A stretch of DNA of 12,722 nt from DATBIS01 sp036556805. Its GTDB lineage: Bacteria; Actinomycetota; UBA4738; HRBIN12. Positions 6,689 through 12,581 of the stretch are shown in pieces. The notes beneath the pieces were generated by a model. It had not been told where the DNA came from. It saw nothing but the letters and a program-made list of their open reading frames with translations, and made no database searches. Position 1 is the first letter of the stretch; each line of letters opens with the position of its first letter. Made by a program: the position numbers and the translations under genes. The DNA is taken from positions 1-12,722 of the forward strand of contig DATBIS010000083.1 of assembly GCA_036556805.1 (NCBI GenBank). The letters are read 5' to 3'.

Positions 6689-7548
6689 AGCGGCCGAGCC
6701 GCAGCCGGAAGAAGGCGCTCGTCCCCTATGCGCTGCTCGCGCCCGGCGGGCTGTGGATCCTGCTGTTCTTCATCGTGCCGATGGTGGCGATGGCGAGCCT
6801 GTCGCTGCAGCAGGGCTCCACCCTCGAGGGATACACGATGACGTGGCATTTCGCGAACTACTCGGATGCCCTCAGCGCGAATCAAGAGATCTTGATCCGG
6901 TCATTGCGCAACGGCGCCATCGTGACCGTGATCTCGCTTCTCCTCTCGTATCCGGTGGCGTACTGGATCGCGTTCTACGGTGGCAAGCGCAGAAACGGCT
7001 TCTTGTTCCTGCTCCTCCTGCCGTTCTTCGTCTCGTTCGTCATCCGCACGGTCGCGTGGAGCTTCATCCTGTCCGACGAAGGGATCGTGTTCGGCACGCT
7101 GAAGAACATCGGCATCCTGCCCGACTCGTACCACGTCATCGGCACGACGCTCGCCGTGATCGCCGGCATCACCTACAACCTCCTCCCGTTCACGATCCTG
7201 CCGCTGTACGTGTCGCTCGAGCAGATCGACCGGCGGCTGGTCGAGGCGGCGAAGGACCTGTTCTCGAATCGCCTTCAAGCGTTCCTGAAGGTGGTGTTCC
7301 CCCTCTCGCTGCCGGGCGTATTCGCGGCCGTGCTGCTGACCTTCATCCCGGCGACGGGCGACTACGTGAACGCGGGGGTTCTCGGCGGACCCGGCACCTC
7401 GATGATCGGCAACGTGATCAACAGCGAGTTCATCGTTCGGCGTGAGTACCCCGAGGCAGCCGCTCTTGCGTTCCTGCTCATGATGGTGATGCTCGTGGGC
7501 GCGGTGCTCTACGCTCGCGTGCTGGGGACGGAGCAGATCACCACATGA
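6652..7548 (+). CDS. potB: Polyamine-type ABC importer permease (PotB)
   Basis: This 298-residue inner-membrane permease pairs with PotC to form the channel. About six hydrophobic segments are visible, at roughly 24-50, 85-110, 115-140, 162-188, 219-236 and 268-290, after a basic cytosolic N-terminus. The EAA loop that docks on PotA is LVEAAKDLFSNRLQAFLK (196-213); the usual Gly after EAAxDL is Phe204 here. The stretch FIPATGDYVNAGVLGGP (231-247) is typical of PotB/PotH proteins. An in-frame stop at 6640-6642 limits the start to GTG 6652, which lies inside receptor 1 and overlaps it by 37 bases; GAAGGAG (6632-6638) is 13 bases upstream, farther than ideal. No other ATG, GTG or TTG occurs before the first membrane segment. 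Translation is probably coupled to the upstream gene. Confidence 0.92.
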   Translation: MERPLPADLHQLKRPSRSRKKALVPYALLAPGGLWILLFFIVPMVAMASLSLQQGSTLEGYTMTWHFANYSDALSANQEILIRSLRNGAIVTVISLLLSYPVAYWIAFYGGKRRNGFLFLLLLPFFVSFVIRTVAWSFILSDEGIVFGTLKNIGILPDSYHVIGTTLAVIAGITYNLLPFTILPLYVSLEQIDRRLVEAAKDLFSNRLQAFLKVVFPLSLPGVFAAVLLTFIPATGDYVNAGVLGGPGTSMIGNVINSEFIVRREYPEAAALAFLLMMVMLVGAVLYARVLGTEQITT

Positions 7549-8402
7549 GCGTGACCACGGCCGACCCGCAGACTGCCGCACCGCCCGTCCCCGCCCGGAA
7601 GCCACGGAAGCGCTGGACTCGCTTCATCTTGCCGACCTACACGGGCGCGTTCCTGTTGTACCTCTCGTTCCCGATCTTCGTGATCATCCTGTTCAGCTTC
7701 AACCAGACGAGAACGGGATTCGGTACGGCACCCCGCGTGAAGACCACGTGGATCGGATTCACGACCGAGTGGTATCACAAGCTGTTTCAGATCCCAGACC
7801 TCACGACGGCGCTGAGCCACTCCATCACGATTGGCCTGCTCAGCGCGTTCGCGGCAGCCATCCTCGGGACATTCGTCGGCCTCGCGCTCGGGCGGTACCA
7901 ATACCGCGGCAAGTCGGCGACGGACTTCCTCATCTTCCTCAACATCTCCTCCCCCGAGGTCGTGCTCGGAGCGGCGCTCGCGTCGTTCTTCGTGTCATTG
8001 GGTCTCCCGCGCGGGCTCTTCACGCTCTTCCTCTCGCACACGATGTTCAGCATCCCCTTCGTTGCCATCACGGTGCGCGCGCGTGCGGCGGGGCTTGACC
8101 GGGCGCTGGAGTCCGCCGCCATGGACCTCGGGGCGGGACCGGTCGTGACGTTCATGAAGGTCACGCTCCCACTCGTGTTCCCGGGCATCCTTGCGGGATT
8201 CTTGCTGGCGTTCGCGCTCTCGATGGACGACTTCGTCATCAGCAACTTCGTGCAGGGACCTTCGCAGATGTTCCCGACGTACGTGTACGCGATCACCAAG
8301 GTAGGCATCCCGCCCCATGTGTTCGCGTTCGCCACGCTCATCTTCCTGGGCGGCGTACTCCTCGCTTCGCTGCAGTTCGTGGGGGCACGGCGGAAGGCGT
8401 GA
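7545..8402 (+). CDS. potC: Polyamine-type ABC importer permease (PotC)
   Basis: This 285-residue permease is the partner of PotB. A cytosolic N-terminus rich in Pro, Lys and Arg (1-27) is followed by about six membrane segments (roughly 28-52, 90-116, 128-152, 158-178, 210-232, 255-277). The EAA loop is intact: LESAAMDLGAGPVVTFMKV (188-206), with Gly196 present. SMDDFVISNFVQGP (226-239) matches the conserved PotC/PotI segment. The ATG overlaps the potB TGA by four bases, and the gene's own TGA overlaps the GTG of the next gene by four, so all three are probably translated as a coupled set. Family knowledge assigns it to the channel for spermidine/putrescine-like substrates; specificity comes from the binding proteins. 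Confidence 0.93.
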   Translation: MSVTTADPQTAAPPVPARKPRKRWTRFILPTYTGAFLLYLSFPIFVIILFSFNQTRTGFGTAPRVKTTWIGFTTEWYHKLFQIPDLTTALSHSITIGLLSAFAAAILGTFVGLALGRYQYRGKSATDFLIFLNISSPEVVLGAALASFFVSLGLPRGLFTLFLSHTMFSIPFVAITVRARAAGLDRALESAAMDLGAGPVVTFMKVTLPLVFPGILAGFLLAFALSMDDFVISNFVQGPSQMFPTYVYAITKVGIPPHVFAFATLIFLGGVLLASLQFVGARRKA

Positions 8403-9637
8403 CGCCCGGCCGTCGGCGCGCGCCGTACACGTACCCGCCACTTTCACGCCGCCGTCTGCTTCGACTCGGGGTCGGCTCGATCGGCGGGCTGTCCCTCGGG
8501 GCGCTGCTCTCCGCGTGCGCCGACGATGCTCCCTCGGGTGTGCCGTTCGAGGGTTCGCCCGCCGGCGTCGTGAACGTCGCGAACCGACCGGCGCTCATCG
8601 ATCGCGTGCAGGACGGCAACGGCGAGTACCACGAGCCCTCGTTGGAGCGATTCCGCCAGGAGACGCAGATCGCGGTGAACTACCGACCGGTGATCGAGGA
8701 CCAGGCCGCGTTCGTGGCGTCGATCGAGCCCTACCTCGCGGCGCGCGAGCCCACCGGCTGGGACGTCCTGGTGCTCACGAACGGTCCGACGCTCACGCGG
8801 ATACTCGAGCTCGACTACCTCGCCGAGCTGCCCGACGATCGCCGGCCGAACTTCGACCGGTTCGCGGCGCCGGCCGTGCGCGACCCAGGCTTCGATCCGG
8901 GGAACCGGTTCACGATGGCGTGGCAGGCCGACGTCGCGGGCATCGCGTTCGATCCCCGGCAGACGAAGCGCGCGATCACGAGCGTCCGAGACCTCTTCGG
9001 CCGGGAGTTCGCCGGCAACGCCGGCCTGATCGGCGACCTCGCCGACCTTCCGAACGTCGCGCTCGTCGCGGCGGGCGTACCACCCGAGACCTCCACGCCG
9101 GACGACTGGTCGTCGGCAGCATCGATCGTCGCGCAGAAGATCGCCGACCGGAGCGCCCGAACCTCCACGCGCGCGGGCGCGATCGAGGCGCTCGCGCGGG
9201 GCGACCTCGCGCTCACCATGGCGCGCGCTTCGGACGTGTTCCCGCTGAACCCGCTCGGGCTCGCGGACGGGATCCAGTTCGCGTTCCCCGAGGAAGGCGG
9301 CCTGCTCTGGATCGACAACATGGTGGTCCCTCGGGGCGCCCAGCATGAGGTCGACGCGATCACGCTCATGGACTTCGTCTACGGCCCGCCGATCGCCGCG
9401 ATGATCTCCGCCGAGATCGCGCGGCTCGCGCCGGTGCCGAGCGCGCGAGAGGAGGTGCTGCGCCTGTCGACGGAAGCCCCGCCCGATCGAGCCGAGCGGC
9501 TCCGGGCGATCGCCGAGAGCCCGCTCGTCTTCCCCGCTCCCGAGGTGCTCGCGGCCTGCCACGGCGCGCGCATCATCGCGTCGGGGGAGGAGTCCGACGA
9601 ATGGCAGCGGATCTGGTCGCGCTTCGTCGAGTCGTGA
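8399..9637 (+). CDS. Divergent PotD-family lipoprotein with Tat-type signal and altered ligand pocket (receptor 2)
   Basis: This 412-residue solute-binding protein is a paralogue of receptor 1; shared stretches include DPGNRFTMAWQ (166-176) and TSTPDDW (231-237). The N-terminus has SRRRLLR (16-22) and a lipobox LSAC with Cys40, predicting a Tat-exported lipoprotein. Aligned by eye with receptor 1 and E. coli PotD, four cage positions are changed: R63 for W34 and L66 for Y37 in NRPALID, R276 for W229, and R342 for Y293 in ARLAPV. W304 and D306 (W255, D257) remain. Loss of aromatic stacking and gain of three arginines argue against ordinary polyamine binding; an anionic or zwitterionic ligand, or a non-transport role, is possible. 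The GTG start overlaps the potC stop by four bases. It ends the operon. Family placement is firm; ligand is unknown. Confidence 0.9.
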   Translation: MTPGRRRAPYTYPPLSRRRLLRLGVGSIGGLSLGALLSACADDAPSGVPFEGSPAGVVNVANRPALIDRVQDGNGEYHEPSLERFRQETQIAVNYRPVIEDQAAFVASIEPYLAAREPTGWDVLVLTNGPTLTRILELDYLAELPDDRRPNFDRFAAPAVRDPGFDPGNRFTMAWQADVAGIAFDPRQTKRAITSVRDLFGREFAGNAGLIGDLADLPNVALVAAGVPPETSTPDDWSSAASIVAQKIADRSARTSTRAGAIEALARGDLALTMARASDVFPLNPLGLADGIQFAFPEEGGLLWIDNMVVPRGAQHEVDAITLMDFVYGPPIAAMISAEIARLAPVPSAREEVLRLSTEAPPDRAERLRAIAESPLVFPAPEVLAACHGARIIASGEESDEWQRIWSRFVES

Positions 9638-9663
9638 CGGGCGGAGCCGGTTCTCTCCCAAGA

Positions 9664-9684
9664 CTTCGTGAAAGTTTTCACAAG
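9664..9684. promoter_or_regulatory. Dyad GTGAAA-GT-TTTCAC, candidate operator
   Basis: GTGAAA (9668-9673) and TTTCAC (9676-9681) form perfect 6-base arms around GT. CTT (9664-9666) and AAG (9682-9684) extend the symmetry with one unpaired C. It ends 48 bases before the -35 of the atp promoter, a suitable position for an activator site. It could instead act on transcripts leaving the pot operon. Confidence 0.35.
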
Positions 9685-9732
9685 CTCGACGGAAAATGCC
9701 CTCTGACCTGCGGAAACGCCACCCCCATCACT

Positions 9733-9762
9733 TTGACGTGCCGAGAAGGCCACCGATATACT
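9733..9762 (+). promoter_or_regulatory. Sigma70-type promoter of the atp operon
   Basis: TTGACG (9733-9738) and TATACT (9757-9762) are near-consensus -35 and -10 boxes separated by 18 bases. The -10 ends nine bases before the ATG at 9772, so transcription should begin at about 9769-9772 and yield a leaderless or nearly leaderless mRNA. The absence of any SD before that ATG supports this. Confidence 0.75.
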
Positions 9763-9771
9763 TTCGCTCCC

Positions 9772-10002
9772 ATGCCGGGCCACACGCGGGGCGACGACGC
9801 GTGGCAGGGCATGGGGACCGGTTGGGCGATCACCTCGACGCTGATCGCCGGCATGCTGGTGCTGGGGGGTCTCGGGTTCCTCGTCGATCGGCTGGTGGGC
9901 ACGGACTCGGTCTTCCTGGCGATCGGCACGGTGGTGGGAGCCGGCTTCGGGACCTACTCCGTGTACCTGCGGTTCGGAAGGGGCGACCGTGACGAGAGTT
10001 GA
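9772..10002 (+). CDS. atpZ: AtpZ/AtpI-family small membrane protein of the ATP synthase operon
   Basis: This 76-residue protein has two membrane segments (about 18-37 and 46-67) with glycine-rich character: LGGLGFLVDRLVGTD (31-45) and IGTVVGAGFGTYSVYLRF (51-68). These match the AtpZ family, small proteins at the head of atp operons thought to assist Fo assembly or to carry Mg2+ or Ca2+ with AtpI. The frame is open from 9601, but the upstream part overlaps receptor 2 and the promoter; the ATG at 9772 sits right after the -10 box, so it is chosen. The stop overlaps the next gene by 14 bases. The name is given by family and position; some databases would call it AtpI. Confidence 0.8.
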   Translation: MPGHTRGDDAWQGMGTGWAITSTLIAGMLVLGGLGFLVDRLVGTDSVFLAIGTVVGAGFGTYSVYLRFGRGDRDES

Positions 10003-10411
10003 ACCGGAGCGCGAGCTCGTGCGTCGTGCGCTTCCGTTCCTGATCCCCGCCGCCGTCGTCGCCTACGCGTTGGGCGCGGCGACCGTCGACGTCGATGCGG
10101 GGATCTCGGCCGCCATCGCGATCGCGATCGTCGGAGCGAACTTCGTCGCGAACGGGTTGTCGCTCGCGTGGGCCGCCCGCATCTCGCCGGTCGCCATCTA
10201 CGCCGTCGGGCTGGGCGGGTTCGTGGTCCGCCTCGGGATCTTCGCGCTCGCACTCGTCCTGCTCACCGACGCGCAGTGGTTCTCCGCTCGCGCCTTCATC
10301 GCGGCGTTCATCCCCGCGACGTTGATCCTGCTCGTGTTCGAGATGAAGGTGCTCTCCGGCCGCCGGTTGCAGTCCGACCTGTGGTACTTCCGCGAGGGGG
10401 CGGGCGGGTGA
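9989..10411 (+). CDS. atpI: ATP synthase subunit I
   Basis: This 140-residue integral membrane protein has four predicted membrane segments (about 14-31, 38-60, 69-93 and 100-119) and short charged ends. Length, topology and place between atpZ and atpB match the ATP synthase I family, a non-stoichiometric assembly factor that promotes c-ring formation in several bacteria. Sequence motifs are weak, as usual for this family, so the call rests mainly on context and topology. The GTG start is preceded by GGAAGGGG (9976-9983) at good spacing and lies inside the end of atpZ. The TGA overlaps the GTG of atpB, so translation is probably coupled. Confidence 0.82.
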   Translation: MTRVEPERELVRRALPFLIPAAVVAYALGAATVDVDAGISAAIAIAIVGANFVANGLSLAWAARISPVAIYAVGLGGFVVRLGIFALALVLLTDAQWFSARAFIAAFIPATLILLVFEMKVLSGRRLQSDLWYFREGAGG

Positions 10412-11199
10412 CGGCGCTCCTCGCAGCGGTCTTCGAGCCGCCCACCACGAAGGACTTCGTCTTCGACTGCTACTTCAGCTTCAAGATCGGGAGCGTCGAG
10501 TTCTGCTTCAACTTCGTCATCGCGCTCGTGGTCGTCACGACCCTGCTGTTCCTCGCGCTGTTCTACTTCGGGTTCCGCAGGGCGTCGGTCGTTCCGGGCC
10601 GGATGCAGTCGCTCATGGAGCTCGGCGTCGGCTTCGTTCGCGAGCAGATCGCGCTGCCGATGCTCGGGCACGACGCCGACCGTTTCCTCGCGCTGCTCGC
10701 ATCGCTCTTCTTCTTCATCCTGCTCGGGAACCTGTTCGAGGTCGCGCCGTGGGTGAACTTCTCGCACAACAGCCGCGTCGCGTTCCCGCTCGTGCTCGCG
10801 GTGATCTCCTGGGTCACGTATAACTGGCAAGGCATCCGCAAGCACGGATTCTTCGGCTACCTGAAGTTCACGACGATCATCCCGGCGGCCCCGGCCGTGC
10901 TTCGCTACTCGCTGCTGATGCTCATCGAGTTCGTCTCGAACATCGTCGTGCGGCCGATCACCCTCACCGTCCGTCTCGCGGCGAACTTCCTCGCGGGACA
11001 CTTCCTGCTCGCGATCTTCTTCCTCGGAACCGAGTTCTTCATCAAGGACGGGCCCAAGACCTGGGTGCTCGTGGGTGCTTCGTTCCCGCTCGCCGTCGTC
11101 CTGGTGCTGTTCGAGATCTTCGTGTCGTTGCTGCAGGCGTTCATCTTCGCCATGCTCACCGCCTCGTACATCGGCGGCGTGCTGGCCGAGGAGCATTAG
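10408..11199 (+). CDS. atpB: ATP synthase Fo subunit a
   Basis: This 263-residue stator subunit forms the two proton half-channels beside the c-ring. The essential arginine is R189 in TLTVRLAANFLAGH (185-198), equivalent to E. coli R210. Q243 in LLQAFIF corresponds to E. coli Q252. The paired polar residues equivalent to E. coli E219 and H245 appear swapped, H198 and E236, as in mitochondrial subunit a; the RLxANxxAGH form also resembles mitochondria more than the E. coli RLFGN form. Five or six membrane helices are visible. The frame is open upstream to 10168, but GTG 10408 is chosen because it overlaps the atpI stop by four bases and gives a normal length and N-terminus. Confidence 0.95.
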   Translation: MTALLAAVFEPPTTKDFVFDCYFSFKIGSVEFCFNFVIALVVVTTLLFLALFYFGFRRASVVPGRMQSLMELGVGFVREQIALPMLGHDADRFLALLASLFFFILLGNLFEVAPWVNFSHNSRVAFPLVLAVISWVTYNWQGIRKHGFFGYLKFTTIIPAAPAVLRYSLLMLIEFVSNIVVRPITLTVRLAANFLAGHFLLAIFFLGTEFFIKDGPKTWVLVGASFPLAVVLVLFEIFVSLLQAFIFAMLTASYIGGVLAEEH

Positions 11200-11201
11200 C
11201 C

Positions 11202-11209
11202 GAAGGAGG
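11202..11209 (+). promoter_or_regulatory. Strong ribosome binding site for atpE
   Basis: GAAGGAGG lies six bases before the ATG at 11216 and is the best Shine-Dalgarno match in the window. Subunit c is needed in about ten or more copies per enzyme, so strong initiation here fits its stoichiometry. Confidence 0.8.
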
Positions 11210-11215
11210 CTCCGT

Positions 11216-11461
11216 ATGTTGCGATTGCTCGCTCAGGTCACGGGCGACCTGGACTCCATCAAGACCGTCGGCAAGGGGCTCGTGATCGGGCTCGCCGCGA
11301 TCGGTCCGGGCATCGGCCTGGGCGTGCTGATCGGGAAGTCGGTCGAGGCGATGGCACGTCAGCCCGAATACGCGAACCAGGTCCGCACGATCATGTTCAT
11401 CGGCATCGGCTTGATCGAGGCGCTCGCCCTGTTCGGCATCGCGTTCTCGTTCATCATCTGA
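11216..11461 (+). CDS. atpE: ATP synthase Fo subunit c
   Basis: This 81-residue two-helix hairpin protein builds the rotor ring. Helix 1 carries the glycine motif GPGIGLG (30-36), the loop has ARQPE (47-51), and helix 2 carries the ion-binding carboxylate E68 in GLIEALALFG. Sodium-binding rings have Gln in helix 1 at the position occupied here by L35, and Ser-Thr after the Glu; here Ala-Leu follows. This predicts a proton-driven enzyme. The frame extends upstream to 11075 only inside atpB; ATG 11216 has an almost perfect SD and gives the standard length. The gene follows atpB by 16 bases and is closely followed by atpF. Confidence 0.96.
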   Translation: MLRLLAQVTGDLDSIKTVGKGLVIGLAAIGPGIGLGVLIGKSVEAMARQPEYANQVRTIMFIGIGLIEALALFGIAFSFII

Positions 11462-11465
11462 GGAG
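11459..11465 (+). promoter_or_regulatory. Ribosome binding site that decides the atpF start
   Basis: TGAGGAG overlaps the atpE stop codon. Three in-frame GTG codons follow at 11465, 11468 and 11474; only 11474 has normal spacing (eight bases) from AGGAG. Confidence 0.5.
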
Positions 11466-11473
11466 TGGTGGCC

Positions 11474-12031
11474 GTGGTCGCGTCCATCACCGGCATCCTT
11501 GCCCAGGAGACCGAACGCGTCTCCGAGGCGAAGGACCTCTATCCCCACGCGAACGAGCTCATCGTCGGGCTCGTCGCCTTCGCGATCGTGTTCTTCTTCA
11601 TGGCGAAGTGGGTCCTGCCTCGATTCCGCCAGGTGCTCGACGAGCGCGGGCAGAAGATCCAAGGCGAGCTCGAGAAGGCGGAGGCGGCGAGAAGCGCCGC
11701 CGACGAGGAGCTCGCCACCTATCGCCAGCAGCTCGCCGGCGCGCGTGACGAAGGCAACCGCATCATCGAGGAGGCACGCAAGACCGCGGAGCAGCTGCGG
11801 AAAGACCTGCAAGCGAAGGCCGAGCTGGAGTCGCAGTCGATCGTCGCGCGCGCGCAGGAGGAGATCCGCGCCGAGCGCGACCGCGTCTTCCAGGAGCTGC
11901 GCGCGCAGGTCGGCGAGATCGCCGTCGAGCTCGCGGGGCGCGTGGTCGGGCAGTCGCTCGACCAGGCGGCGCACGAGCGGCTGATCGACGAGTACATCGA
12001 TCAGGTCGCCGGCGGGAACGGGAAGGCCTGA
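11474..12031 (+). CDS. atpF: ATP synthase Fo subunit b
   Basis: This subunit of about 185 residues is the peripheral stalk that holds the F1 head against rotation. One membrane segment (28-47, NELIVGLVAFAIVFFFMAKW) follows a periplasmic-side N-terminus of about 27 residues. A long charged, Ala/Glu/Arg-rich helix (about 50-165) follows, expected to form a right-handed coiled coil and to bind subunit delta at its end. LPRFRQVLDERGQKI (48-62) is the typical post-membrane segment. Three clustered GTG codons could start it (11465, 11468, 11474); the SD spacing favours the third. Only one b gene is seen, and no b-delta fusion of the mycobacterial kind is present. The stop is three bases before atpH. 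Confidence 0.93.
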   Translation: MVASITGILAQETERVSEAKDLYPHANELIVGLVAFAIVFFFMAKWVLPRFRQVLDERGQKIQGELEKAEAARSAADEELATYRQQLAGARDEGNRIIEEARKTAEQLRKDLQAKAELESQSIVARAQEEIRAERDRVFQELRAQVGEIAVELAGRVVGQSLDQAAHERLIDEYIDQVAGGNGKA

Positions 12032-12034
12032 CGG

Positions 12035-12577
12035 GTGGCCGGCGAAGAGGCGATCTCCCGTGGTTACGCGCAGGCGCTGCTCGCCGTGGCCGAGGCGGAG
12101 GACGCGCTCGACGCCGTGAGCGACGAGCTGTACTCCTTCGCGAAGGCGCTGGAGCAGAACACACCGCTGCGGCAGGCGCTCACCGACCTCGCCCTTCCCG
12201 TGGAGAACAAGAAGGCCACGATCGCCGACATCCTGGGCGAGCGCGCGAATCCGCTCACCGTCACGCTCCTCGGGTTCGTGGTGGAGTCCGGGCGCGCACG
12301 CGAGCTCCCGACGATCGCCGAAGAGCTCGCCGAGCTCGCGGCCGATCGACGGCAGAACGCGTTCGCCGAGGTACGCACCGCCGTGCCGCTCACCGACGAG
12401 CGTCGCGACCAGATCGCGAGGGCGCTCGGTCGCGCGACCGGCCGTTCGATCGAGGTGAGGGCCGTGGTCGATCCCACGGTGATCGGCGGCGTGCTGGCAC
12501 GTGTCGGCGACGAGGTCTTCGACGGCAGCATCCGTACCCGGCTTGACGACGCGAAGCAGCACCTAGGGAGCGAGTGA
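12035..12577 (+). CDS. atpH: ATP synthase F1 subunit delta
   Basis: This 180-residue protein (OSCP in mitochondria) links the top of F1 to the peripheral stalk. The N-terminal helical domain begins ISRGYAQALLAVAEAEDAL (7-25), the typical family opening. The C-terminal part has VDPTVIGGVLARVGDEVFDG (148-167), the signature IGG segment, ahead of a last helix. Length is normal for an unfused delta, unlike mycobacteria, where delta is fused to a second b-like domain. The GTG start is preceded by GGAAGG (12021-12026), and the gene follows atpF by three bases. The next gene, atpA, begins four bases after its stop. Confidence 0.94.
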   Translation: MAGEEAISRGYAQALLAVAEAEDALDAVSDELYSFAKALEQNTPLRQALTDLALPVENKKATIADILGERANPLTVTLLGFVVESGRARELPTIAEELAELAADRRQNAFAEVRTAVPLTDERRDQIARALGRATGRSIEVRAVVDPTVIGGVLARVGDEVFDGSIRTRLDDAKQHLGSE

Positions 12578-12581
12578 GCAG

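Larger units (their letters stand above)
9638..9771 (+). promoter_or_regulatory. Intergenic region upstream of the ATP synthase operon
   Basis: This 134-base gap is noticeably richer in A and T than its surroundings, especially 9661-9710, and contains no supported gene. It holds a dyad at 9664-9684 and a strong sigma70-type promoter at 9733-9762 leading directly into atpZ. No intrinsic terminator for the transporter operon is apparent, so some read-through into the atp genes is possible. Confidence 0.6.

Noticed and set aside
9601..9771. Upstream extension of atpZ to an ATG within receptor 2
   Set aside because: It would cross the promoter and the dyad, the added residues match nothing, and the ATG at 9772 sits directly after the -10 box.
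10105..10132. Short tandem GATCGC-like repeat
   Set aside because: It encodes the alternating Ala-Ile run of an AtpI membrane helix and is explained by codon bias.
10168..10407. Upstream extension of atpB through atpI
   Set aside because: It is an out-of-frame reading of atpI; GTG 10408 overlaps the atpI stop and gives a standard subunit a.
12035..12577. Mycobacterial-style b-delta fusion
   Set aside because: The delta gene is of normal single-domain length (180 residues) with a separate b gene just upstream.
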